In this document: positions 54,492 to 61,953 of the stretch, one piece after another
Layout of the letters: each line of letters begins with the position of its first letter
How positions within the stretch are numbered: position 1 is the stretch's first letter
Assembly: GCF_003667565.1 (NCBI RefSeq)
Contig: NZ_RCUX01000002.1
Coordinates: 338,415-402,414 of the forward strand
Length of the DNA stretch: 64,000 nucleotides
Reading direction: 5' to 3'
Source: Mycetocola tolaasinivorans
GTDB taxonomy: Bacteria; Actinomycetota; Actinomycetes; Actinomycetales; Microbacteriaceae
The notes under the pieces: model-generated
The model's input: only the letters and a program-made list of their open reading frames with translations
What the model was told of the DNA's origin: nothing
The model's database searches: none
Made by a program: the position numbers and the translations under genes

Positions 54492-55319
54492 CTAGGGCTC
54501 GACGCGGTCGGGATGTGATCCGACGCGTCCGTCCTCGCGGCCGAGGGTGTCGATGTGCGCGATATCCGCGGGGCTCAGCTCAAAATCGTTGAGCGCAATG
54601 TTCTCGGCGATGCGCGCCGGGGTAACCGACTTGGGGATCACGATGCGCCCCTGCTGCAGGTGCCAGCGGAGAATCACCTGGGCGGGGCTCTTCCCCAGCC
54701 GCTCGGCGATCTCGATGATCTGCGGGTCGGCGAGGCCGTGCCCGCGGGCGAGCGGGCTCCATGCCTCGGTGGCGATGCCGTGAGCACGATGGAACTCGAC
54801 GGACTCGTGCTGGGGAAGCGCCGGGTGCAGCTCGATCTGGTTGATCGCGGGCACGATCTCGGCAGAGTCGAGCAGCCGGGTCAGGTGTTCCGGGGTGAAG
54901 TTTGAGACGCCGATGGCGCGGGCGCGGCCGTCGGCATAGATGCGCTCGAGTGCGCGCCAGGTTTCGCGGTAGAGATCCTGCGCCGGGCAGGGCCAGTGAA
55001 TGAGGAACAGGTCGATCTGGTCGATGCCGAGCAGTTCGAGACTGTGGTCGAACGCCCGCAGGGTGCGGTCATAGCCGTGCTCGGTGTTCCACACCTTGGA
55101 GGTGACAAAAACGTCGGAGCGCTCGAGCGACGATGCCGCGAGGGCCGCACCCACGCCGGCCTCGTTTCCGTAGAGCGCCGCGGTATCGATGCTGCGATAG
55201 CCCAGCTCCAGGGCGGTGCTCACGGCCTCGGTGGTTTCGGCATCGGGCACCTTGTACACCCCGAATCCCACCTGGGGAATGGCGACGCCGTTGTTCAGGA
55301 TTACGTTGGGGGTGGTCAT
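54492..55319 (-). CDS. Aldo/keto reductase (second copy)
   Basis: A 275-residue NADPH-dependent reductase: catalytic Asp and Tyr in RSIDTAALYGNEAG (near residue 45), Lys in FVTSKVWNTEHG, His in LIHWPCPAQ. The late IPKSVTPARIAENI segment binds NADPH phosphate. AGGAGG stands seven bases before ATG 55319. It is similar in layout to the enzyme at 19655, with substantial sequence differences. It follows the carrier gene by 15 bp upstream in transcription, so the two may be co-transcribed. Confidence 0.92.
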   Translation of the reverse strand: MTTPNVILNNGVAIPQVGFGVYKVPDAETTEAVSTALELGYRSIDTAALYGNEAGVGAALAASSLERSDVFVTSKVWNTEHGYDRTLRAFDHSLELLGIDQIDLFLIHWPCPAQDLYRETWRALERIYADGRARAIGVSNFTPEHLTRLLDSAEIVPAINQIELHPALPQHESVEFHRAHGIATEAWSPLARGHGLADPQIIEIAERLGKSPAQVILRWHLQQGRIVIPKSVTPARIAENIALNDFELSPADIAHIDTLGREDGRVGSHPDRVEP

Positions 55320-55463
55320 CTGAGCCTCCTGGTTCCGCGGATGAATCCAATCTACAGGGCCGTCTCGGCAACCGCCGAACGACAAACTATTGTGCGCAAT
55401 GCTCTGGAAACTCTCGGCAATCGCTGACAGTCTGGTGTGACTCCAGAATCGAAAGGATGCACG

Positions 55464-56315
55464 ATGTCCGTTTCTTCTTCCCGCCTGGCCGTGACCGGTT
55501 CCTCGGGTGCCCTGGGTGGTGCGGTGGCCGCCGCGCTCGCCGAAGCCGGATACGAGCAGCGGCTCGTCGTGCGCAGCCAGGGTCGTGCGCCGCGTCTACC
55601 GGGGACCACCGTCGTGACGGCCGCCTACGGTCATACCGCGCAGGCTCGAGACGCGCTTCGCGGAACGGACGTGCTGTTTATGGTGTCGGCGGCGGAGTCG
55701 GAGGATCGCGTGGCGGAGCACGTGGGGTTCATCGACGCGGCCGCGGAGGCCGGGGTGTCCCATATCGTGTACACGTCTTTTTTGGGTGCGGCCGAGGATG
55801 CCACGTTTACCCTGGCTCGGGATCACTGGGCGACCGAACAGCACCTGCGGGCCAGCGGCGTGAACTACACGATTCTGCGGGATTCCTTCTATCTGGACGC
55901 CCTGGTCGGGTTCGCCGATGAGTCCGGCGTGATTCAAGGACCGGCCGGTTCCGGCCGGGTGTCCGCGGTGGCGCGGGCGGATGTGGCGCGGGTGGCGACC
56001 CGGATCCTGACCGATCCCGGCGCGCATCGTGGCCGCACCTATGACCTGACCGGCCCGACCGCCCTGACCCTGGACGACGTTGCCGAGGCCGTGACGCGGC
56101 ATACCGGTCGGCCCACTCGGTTTGAGGATCAGAGCATCGCCGAGGCCGAGGAGAGCCGCTCCCACTACGGGGTGCCGCGCTGGCAGCTGGATGCCTGGGT
56201 GTCGACCTATACGGCCATCGCGGCCGGGGAGATGGCGACGGTGTCGGATGCGGTGCTCCAGATCACGGGTGAACCCGCGACGGATATCGACTCGTTCCTG
56301 AGCGCCGGAGCCTAG
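55464..56315 (+). CDS. NAD(P)-dependent NmrA/QorB-like reductase
   Basis: A 283-residue atypical short-chain dehydrogenase. The N terminus LAVTGSSGALGGAVA is the Rossmann glycine motif (GxxGxxG). Other features are the LRDSFYLDALVGF substrate region and TFTLARDHWATEQHLRASG. It lacks the YxxxK pair of classical SDRs, as NmrA/QorB-type proteins do. It could reduce quinones or act as a redox sensor. ATG 55464 has GAAAGGA upstream. Confidence 0.88.
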   Translation: MSVSSSRLAVTGSSGALGGAVAAALAEAGYEQRLVVRSQGRAPRLPGTTVVTAAYGHTAQARDALRGTDVLFMVSAAESEDRVAEHVGFIDAAAEAGVSHIVYTSFLGAAEDATFTLARDHWATEQHLRASGVNYTILRDSFYLDALVGFADESGVIQGPAGSGRVSAVARADVARVATRILTDPGAHRGRTYDLTGPTALTLDDVAEAVTRHTGRPTRFEDQSIAEAEESRSHYGVPRWQLDAWVSTYTAIAAGEMATVSDAVLQITGEPATDIDSFLSAGA

Positions 56316-56396
56316 CGCGGCCGAAGCCGGGCCATGGCCGAGGCCGAGTACGGCCGTGGCCCCGCGCAGCCGGGGCCGGGTGCGCTCGCCGATGTG

Positions 56397-56428
56397 CACG
56401 GCCGCGGCTGAGCACGGCCACGGCTGAG
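56397..56428 (+). repeat. 16-bp direct tandem repeat in intergenic DNA
   Basis: Two copies of CACGGCC-N-CGGCTGAG at 56397-56412 and 56413-56428. They are part of a GGCC-rich stretch (about 56316-56440) that contains several copies of ACGGCC and has no gene. Confidence 0.7.
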
Positions 56429-56506
56429 CGCGCCCGAGGTGGCCGTTCGATAGGCTGGGTGGTGGGTGCGCCGGGCATCCACAACGATGCCTGCTAAGGG
56501 GATGTC

Positions 56507-56965
56507 ATGGGAACTATCGGCCTGATCTTGGGTATTGCGATCGTTGCGGTGGTGCTGGTGCTGTTTCTGCGTCGCTCCCGCTCGGTGTTTGCCGAGCGTG
56601 GCACCGAGGGTACCGTGACCGAGCGTGGCGGTGTGGCCGATGCCAACCGCTTTGACATCGTGCAGATTCCCGCCGATGAGGCGGGTGCCCGTGAGTACAT
56701 TCTGCGGGACGATAAGACCGGCGCACGCATTCAGGTGATGACGGTGTTTACCCGTGCCCGCGTGGTGCAGGTGGTTATCCCGAAGAAGCACCTGGGGCAG
56801 GGCGTGGAGTTTGAGCTGTTTCAGGCCGTGGCCGCGAACCTCCCCGATGTGGAGAACTGGACCTGGCCGCAGATGACCGTCGAGGGCCGCGACGCCCTGG
56901 CGCGATACGTGCGGGAAAACCCCGGAGTGGTCTTCTACGACTCGAACGGCCTGCAGATCCGCTAG
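56507..56965 (+). CDS. Single-pass membrane protein of unknown function
   Basis: A 152-residue protein with an N-terminal membrane helix (residues 3-20, ending LFLRRSRS) and a soluble cytoplasmic or extracellular domain of 130 residues. I do not recognise a family. The soluble part is mostly mixed alpha/beta without cysteines. A GGGGATGTC ribosome-like stretch precedes ATG 56507. Coding is supported by high GC at third positions and a normal composition. Confidence 0.7.
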   Translation: MGTIGLILGIAIVAVVLVLFLRRSRSVFAERGTEGTVTERGGVADANRFDIVQIPADEAGAREYILRDDKTGARIQVMTVFTRARVVQVVIPKKHLGQGVEFELFQAVAANLPDVENWTWPQMTVEGRDALARYVRENPGVVFYDSNGLQIR

Positions 56966-56985
56966 CCGCGCGGCTGCCCCGGCGG

Positions 56986-58176
56986 CTACTCGGCGGTACC
57001 CACCGGCCCCAGGAGGCTGGCGGCCACGGTGGCGTGCACCGATTCGGCATCCGACGGGTGAAATACCCCGGCGAGGACGTCTCGGTAGAGCCGGGAGAGC
57101 TCGTTCGAGCTGAAGTAGCTGGAGCCGCCGGACACCCGGATGGCGTGATCAACCACGCGGCGGGCCTGCTCGGTGGCGCGGTGCTTGACCCCGGAGAGCA
57201 GCGCGAACCAGCGGGCACCGTGGGCCGCATCGGCGTCGACGTCGTGAGCCAGCGAGGCGAGCTGCGGCAGGATGGCGTCGATCAGCAGCCCGGCGTCGGC
57301 GATCTGCCAGCGGATGTCGGGATCATCGGCGTAGGGCCGCCCCGTCTTCTTCGAACGGCGGGTGGTGACCGTGGCAATGGCGAGTTCGAGCGCGCGCTCG
57401 GCGATACCGGTGTACACCGAGGCCAGCAGGATTTCAAAGGCCGAGAAGATGCCGAAGATGAGGGGATCCGCGCCGGGGCCAACATCGAGCCGCCGCACCA
57501 CGCGCTCGGCGGGCGCATGCGCGCCGTGCAGCTCGGTGGTACGGGACTGGCTCGCGCGCATGCCGAGGGTGTCCCAATCGTCGCGATGTACCACGTGCTC
57601 GTCTCGCGGAACGAACCCGAACACGATCTTGGGGGCATCGGGTGAGGTGGAGTCGCGGCCCATGGTGCCAAGCTGCGTCCACGCGGGGGAGAGCGAGGTG
57701 AAGATCTTGGTGCCGGTGAAGCGGTAGCCGCCGTGGCCGTCTGGTTCGGCGACGGTATCGGAGTCGAACAGCACGAGATCGTTCCCCGCCTCGCTCACCC
57801 CGAATGCGAAGACCTCGCCCGCCACGGCCCCGTGCAGGACGAAGTCGAGACTGGCGTCTCCTCGTTCGTGCAGATATCGTGCGACCGACACCCACACCTG
57901 GTGCATGTTGATGGCCAGCGCGGTGGCCGGGGCCGCCCCGGCCAGGAGCCGCTGGGCGCGGCTGAGATCGGTCAGGAGGAAACCCCCACCGCCCAGCTCG
58001 GCCGGCACCCCGGCACGCAGATAGCCCGCGGCACGCAGATCGTTGAGGTCGGCGTCGAAGAAGGCGTTGTCTCGATCGTTCTGTTCGGCGCGTGCGTGAA
58101 TTGCCGCGAGGAGGTCTGCCGACAGGACGGATTCGGGGGTGGCTGCGGGCTGGGATGCGTGCGTGTGAGGTGCCAT
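56986..58176 (-). CDS. Acyl-CoA dehydrogenase-family flavoprotein
   Basis: A 396-residue FAD protein of the acyl-CoA dehydrogenase fold. Seen: an N-terminal helical domain, FAGTKIFTSLSPAWTQLG-type middle strand, WDTLGMRASQSRTTELHG (substrate loop) and a C-terminal helix bundle with RVSGGSSYFSSNELSRLYRD. This fits the DszC/SfnB-like or nitroalkane-oxidase-like branch as well as true dehydrogenases, because the usual catalytic Glu position is not obvious. Monocistronic. Confidence 0.85.
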   Translation of the reverse strand: MAPHTHASQPAATPESVLSADLLAAIHARAEQNDRDNAFFDADLNDLRAAGYLRAGVPAELGGGGFLLTDLSRAQRLLAGAAPATALAINMHQVWVSVARYLHERGDASLDFVLHGAVAGEVFAFGVSEAGNDLVLFDSDTVAEPDGHGGYRFTGTKIFTSLSPAWTQLGTMGRDSTSPDAPKIVFGFVPRDEHVVHRDDWDTLGMRASQSRTTELHGAHAPAERVVRRLDVGPGADPLIFGIFSAFEILLASVYTGIAERALELAIATVTTRRSKKTGRPYADDPDIRWQIADAGLLIDAILPQLASLAHDVDADAAHGARWFALLSGVKHRATEQARRVVDHAIRVSGGSSYFSSNELSRLYRDVLAGVFHPSDAESVHATVAASLLGPVGTAE

Positions 58177-58238
58177 GAGGCTAGATTACGCCCGCGTCCG
58201 CCCAGGCGAAACCGCCCGGGCAGATTGTGGAAAGAAGA

Positions 58239-59168
58239 CTAGCTGTGAAGCGCTGTGAGCAACTCGGCAAACTCGGTGAACGCGCGCTCGCTCGCGAGAC
58301 GCGCGGGCTCCAGGGCATCCACCATGACGAGGAAGCCGTGCGGCAGCCCGGGCTCGGTGCGCACGCTCACCAGCGTGCCGGCGGCCTGTAACCGGTGGGC
58401 AAACGCGATCGCCTCATCGTGCAGTGGGTCGAGCTCGGCGGCCACGAGCAGGGTGGGCGGGAAGCCGCTCACCGGACCGGAGATCGGTGAGACGCTCGCG
58501 GCACTGCGGTCGATACCGGCCGGCACCCACTGCTCGATGTACCAGTCGAGATCCGCCGCATCCAGGCCGTGCCCGGTGCCGTAGGTCTCGACGCTGGGGA
58601 ACGAGAGGCTCATATCGGTCATCGGGTAGCCGAGCAGGAGCGCATGGACGCGCTCACCGCGGGCGTGCAGACGCGCGGTCGCGAGCAGCGCGATCGCACC
58701 GCCGGCGCTGTCTCCGGCGAGGGCCACCCGAGCGGAGGTCAGGTGCGCCCACTCAACGGCGGCGATCGCGTCATCCACCGCGGCCGGGGCGGGGTGCTCG
58801 GGGGCGCGGCGGTAGTCCACCGCGACGACCGGGGTACCGGTGGCCGCGGCGAGGCGACGGCACAGGGCGTCGTGGGAGGCGAGGTCGCCCACCACGAAGC
58901 CGCCGCCGTGCAGGTAGACAATCGTGGTTTCGGTGTCCGCATCCGCGGGCTCGTAGCGGCGCACCCGGACATCCTCGCCCACGGTCGTCTCGAGTATCGC
59001 GGCCATGGCCGGGCCGGGAAGGCGGGCGGCGGCGCGATCGGCTCCGCGTCCGCGCACGCGGGCCGCACCGAGCTCACGGCAGCCGGGGCCGGTGTCCTGG
59101 CGAACCGCGTCGAGCCAGGCTCGCATGTCGGGGTGCAGGGGAGTGGGTGTTTCCGGGGCCGTGCTCAT
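58239..59168 (-). CDS. Alpha/beta hydrolase (hormone-sensitive-lipase-like esterase)
   Basis: A 309-residue esterase. It has the oxyanion-hole motif HGGGF (near residue 90), nucleophile GDSAGG (near 153), and late acid and base in LDPLHDEA and PHGFLVM. Such enzymes cleave short-chain esters in the cytoplasm. It follows the acyl-CoA-dehydrogenase-like gene by position but is transcribed first, 62 bp upstream, so the two may form a unit. Confidence 0.93.
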   Translation of the reverse strand: MSTAPETPTPLHPDMRAWLDAVRQDTGPGCRELGAARVRGRGADRAAARLPGPAMAAILETTVGEDVRVRRYEPADADTETTIVYLHGGGFVVGDLASHDALCRRLAAATGTPVVAVDYRRAPEHPAPAAVDDAIAAVEWAHLTSARVALAGDSAGGAIALLATARLHARGERVHALLLGYPMTDMSLSFPSVETYGTGHGLDAADLDWYIEQWVPAGIDRSAASVSPISGPVSGFPPTLLVAAELDPLHDEAIAFAHRLQAAGTLVSVRTEPGLPHGFLVMVDALEPARLASERAFTEFAELLTALHS

Positions 59169-59259
59169 GAGCGCAGATTATCACGCGGTGACGGGGCGCG
59201 GCACGGACACGGTCAACACCGTCGCTGCGCAGATTCTCATCGGGCGGATCGGGGCAAAA

Positions 59260-59297
59260 CGCGACGGCCCCGATCGCCAAGGATCGGGGCCGTCGCG
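59260..59297 (-). terminator. Terminator after MFS transporter gene
   Basis: A perfect 16-bp stem (59260-59275 with 59282-59297), 6-base loop, followed on the minus strand by TTTT. It lies 64 bp beyond the stop of the MFS gene at 59361. Confidence 0.8.
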
Positions 59298-59360
59298 GTG
59301 CGTACGAGCCGGTGTAATGCGCGCGATACGCGGCACTGCGCGCAAGCGGGTGGGGGCCCG

Positions 59361-60566
59361 CTAGGACGGAATCCGAATGGGTTCGGTATCCGGCATCGGG
59401 CCGACCTCGCGCCCGCGAAGATCCGGATGCCAACGCTTACCCAGGAGCGGCACGATGGTACCCAGCAGGAGGAACGCCCCGGCTACCCAGAACGCGCCCT
59501 GAGAACCATTGTGATCGATGAGGAATCCGGCGGCGGCCGAACCCAGGGCCGAACCGATCAGCTGCCCGGTACCCACCCAGCCGTAGGCCTCGGCGGTGTC
59601 GGAGAACTTCACGCTCGACGAGACGATGGCAAACAGCACCGCAAGCGCGGGGGCGATTCCCATACCGGCGATCAGGAGGGTGATGGCGAGGCCCCAGAAA
59701 TTGAGGAAGAACATCGCCAGCGCCGTTCCGACAAACACCACGGCCATGCGGCGGCCCAGGGCCCAGGGGCCGATGGGAATCCCGCCGGAGGACAGGCCAC
59801 CAACCAGGCTACCGATGGAGAAGATTGCGAGGATGAGTCCGGCCTCAATTCCGTCGTGCCCGAAGGTTGCGACGACGCCGGCTTCAACCGCCGCGACACC
59901 ACCGATCAGCAGGAAGCCCACGACGGTGGCGAGCATGACCGGCGGGCGGCGCAGCACAACGCCAAACTTACGCTTGCTGCGCGGGATGCGCACGCGCCCC
60001 ACCTCGGGCAGCACGATGAACCAGATGCCGCCGCCCACGAGCAGCGTCATGGCGAAGAGGATGCCCCACTGGGTGCCGATCTGGGTGGCGATGAAGGTCG
60101 TGATGACCGGGCCGAGCACCCAGATGATCTCCTGGGCCGAGGCGTCGAGGGAGAACAGCGGGGTGAGCTGCTTCGAGTTCACCATCTTGGGGTAGATGGT
60201 GCGTACCGCGGGCTGTACCGGGGGAGTGCTGAGGCCGCAGATGATCGCGAGGATCACGTAGACGCCGAGGTTCGCATGCACCAGCGCGATCGATGTACCG
60301 GCGATCGTGCACACGGTGGTGGTGAGGATCAGGACGGGGCGGATACCCCAGACACCCATCCAACGGCTGGTGAGGGGGCCGGCGACCGCCTGACCGATAC
60401 TTGTGGCGGCTAGAACCAGGCCCGCCTTGCCGTAGGACCCCGTGACCTGTTCAACGTGTAGGAGAAAGGCCAGGGAGAGCATTCCAAAGGGAAAGCGCGC
60501 CACGAGCTGGGCGGTGATGATTCGACCGACTCCCGGGGTCGCCAGGAGGTTCGAATATGCACTCAT
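59361..60566 (-). CDS. MFS transporter
   Basis: A 401-residue membrane protein with 12 predicted helices. The loop between helices 2 and 3 reads GPLTSRWMGVWGIRP, a variant of the MFS motif GxxxDRxGRR. Later segments (AYGWVGTGQLIGSALGSAAAGF) also fit a drug or metabolite exporter. No regulator lies beside it. It is divergent from the nrd locus, with the repeat-rich 411-bp region in between. Confidence 0.88.
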   Translation of the reverse strand: MSAYSNLLATPGVGRIITAQLVARFPFGMLSLAFLLHVEQVTGSYGKAGLVLAATSIGQAVAGPLTSRWMGVWGIRPVLILTTTVCTIAGTSIALVHANLGVYVILAIICGLSTPPVQPAVRTIYPKMVNSKQLTPLFSLDASAQEIIWVLGPVITTFIATQIGTQWGILFAMTLLVGGGIWFIVLPEVGRVRIPRSKRKFGVVLRRPPVMLATVVGFLLIGGVAAVEAGVVATFGHDGIEAGLILAIFSIGSLVGGLSSGGIPIGPWALGRRMAVVFVGTALAMFFLNFWGLAITLLIAGMGIAPALAVLFAIVSSSVKFSDTAEAYGWVGTGQLIGSALGSAAAGFLIDHNGSQGAFWVAGAFLLLGTIVPLLGKRWHPDLRGREVGPMPDTEPIRIPS

Positions 60567-60767
60567 AGGTTAATAGTAAGCGCCCGCGTGCCGGGGTGCC
60601 CGGGACGGGCCGAGACGTGTGCGACGGAGGTCTCTCAGACACGCCGCGATCGAGACTTTGGGGCAAAAATGATGTCGGTGGTGGCGGGTAGTGTCTGCCC
60701 TGTGGAAGACACGCCGGTCGGGGCGCTAATTGCCCCCAATCCATGGGGTAGCAGAGCTCCCCAAACT

Positions 60768-60828
60768 GTGGAGAACCCCGTGGATGGGCGGTGGATAACT
60801 CCCAAAAACGGTGGAGAACCCCGTGGAT
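60768..60828 (+). repeat. 18-bp direct repeat with DnaA-box-like sites
   Basis: GTGGAGAACCCCGTGGAT occurs perfectly at 60768-60785 and 60811-60828. Together with the sequence between, four sites in one orientation approach TGTGGATAA: 60767 TGTGGAGAA, 60790 GGTGGATAA, 60810 GGTGGAGAA and 60822 CGTGGATAA. The first, second and fourth have one mismatch; the third has two. Confidence 0.75.
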
Positions 60829-60925
60829 AACTACATCGGTGCAACTACTACCTGTGGGGGTACGAGACATCTCGGGCAACTAGATGTAGTATTGAAGACG
60901 GGGCACAGAGTTGCCGCACACTTCA

Positions 60926-60962
60926 ATAAATCATCTGATTTACCTCAGATAAATCATCAGAT
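60926..60962 (+). repeat. AT-rich direct repeat next to nrdH
   Basis: ATAAATCATCTGAT (60926-60939) recurs as ATAAATCATCAGAT (60949-60962), 23 bp apart, and an inner dyad ATCTGA/TCAGAT (60933-60938, 60945-60950) lies between them. It ends 15 bp before the nrdH start. Confidence 0.75.
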
Positions 60963-60977
60963 AGGGGAACAGCGAAG

Positions 60978-61211
60978 ATGACGATTACCGTTTACACGAA
61001 GCCGTCCTGCGTCCAGTGCACGGCGACCTACCGGGCGCTCGACAGCAAGGGTCTCGAGTACAAGGTTCTTGACGTTTCTGCCGATGAAAACGCTCTCGAA
61101 GCTGTCAAGGCTCTGGGTTACCTGCAGGCCCCCGTGGTCATCGCAGATGACGAGCACTGGTCGGGTTTCCGCCCCGACAAAATCGAGGAACTGGCCGCTC
61201 GACTGGCCTAG
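60978..61211 (+). CDS. nrdH: NrdH, glutaredoxin-like redoxin
   Basis: A 77-residue redoxin with the active-site motif CVQC (residues 11-14), the VLDVSADENALE region and the C-terminal WSGFRPDKI motif of NrdH proteins. It reduces the class Ib ribonucleotide reductase and is itself reduced by thioredoxin reductase. AGGGGAA stands upstream of ATG 60978. Unlike the usual tight nrdHIE spacing, 314 bp separate it from nrdI. Confidence 0.96.
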   Translation: MTITVYTKPSCVQCTATYRALDSKGLEYKVLDVSADENALEAVKALGYLQAPVVIADDEHWSGFRPDKIEELAARLA

Positions 61212-61525
61212 GTTCGTCCTGGCCCGCTCAGCCCAACGGGCAGCATGACATTCTGATCATGATGCAGACGGGCAGCCGGTGCCATTTCGACCCCGCGACG
61301 CCGCGTCGTCGCCACCACACAACCATCGTTCAGGCCCGCGTTGAGCCTCGTCTGTGAGGTGTGTGGTGCCCTTCCCGGGTGATCGCTTCTCCGCAGCAGT
61401 AGCTGTAGCAGAAACCGAATCAGCCCGCGTGTTTTATCGCGACCGACCTTACCAGGGGGTGTCGCAGTAGGGCACGGCACCACCCGCCACCGTCTCCGCG
61501 GTGCACACCACTTGGAGGGATCCAG
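61212..61525 (+). other. nrdH-nrdI intergenic region with potential hairpin
   Basis: No supported gene. CACCACACA (61313-61321) pairs perfectly with TGTGTGGTG (61360-61368), enclosing a smaller AGGC/GCCT stem. GGAGGGA lies six bases before the nrdI ATG. A separate promoter or an attenuator is possible. Confidence 0.5.
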
Positions 61526-61930
61526 ATGGGTAACAACCTCGTCTACTTCTCCAGCATCTCCGGCAACACCCACCGCTTCATCGAGAAGCTGGGCATGCCG
61601 GCCTCCCGGATTCCGCTCTATGCGCGGGATCCCGCACTCCAGGTCACCGAACCCTACGTTCTTGTTCTGCCCACTTATGGCGGCGGAATACTCGGGGGAG
61701 CGGTACCGAAGCAGGTGATCCGTTTCCTCAACGACGTGGAAAACAGATCCCTGATCCGTGGCGTCATTGCCGCGGGCAACACCAATTTTGGTGAGGCGTA
61801 CTGCCTCGCCGGGTCCATCATCGCGCAGAAGCTCGATGTCCCGATGATGTACCGATTTGAACTATTTGGCACTCCGGACGACGTACAGGTTGTCCACGAT
61901 GGATTGGAAGAATTTTGGGACCGTCACTGA
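61526..61930 (+). CDS. nrdI: NrdI, flavodoxin-like activator of class Ib RNR
   Basis: A 134-residue FMN protein: [14 protein letters not shown] (phosphate loop) at the N terminus, LVLPTYGGG in the middle and [13 protein letters not shown] near residue 85, all NrdI hallmarks. It supplies the oxidant to assemble the dimanganese-tyrosyl radical cofactor in NrdF. GGAGGGA precedes ATG 61526. Confidence 0.96.
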   Translation: MGNNLVYFSSISGNTHRFIEKLGMPASRIPLYARDPALQVTEPYVLVLPTYGGGILGGAVPKQVIRFLNDVENRSLIRGVIAAGNTNFGEAYCLAGSIIAQKLDVPMMYRFELFGTPDDVQVVHDGLEEFWDRH

Positions 61931-61953
61931 CCGAGTCACCGGTAGCGCAGGGC

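Larger units (their letters stand above)
60567..60977 (+). promoter_or_regulatory. Repeat-rich control region upstream of nrdH
   Basis: This 411-bp region has no gene. It contains two direct repeats of 18 bp (60768-60785 and 60811-60828) holding DnaA-box-like 9-mers, a possible NrdR-type half-palindrome ACTAGATGTAGT (60879-60890) and an AT-rich repeat (60926-60962) close to the nrdH start. Known nrd operons are controlled by NrdR and, in E. coli, also by DnaA. Confidence 0.55.

Noticed and set aside
58569..60413. A 614-residue open frame on the plus strand
   Set aside because: It runs antisense through the esterase and MFS genes, is rich in Arg, Gly and His, and shows no domain.
60588..60830. 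80-residue open frame before nrdH
   Set aside because: It is made largely of the repeats and the DnaA-box-like sites and has no recognisable domain or ribosome site.
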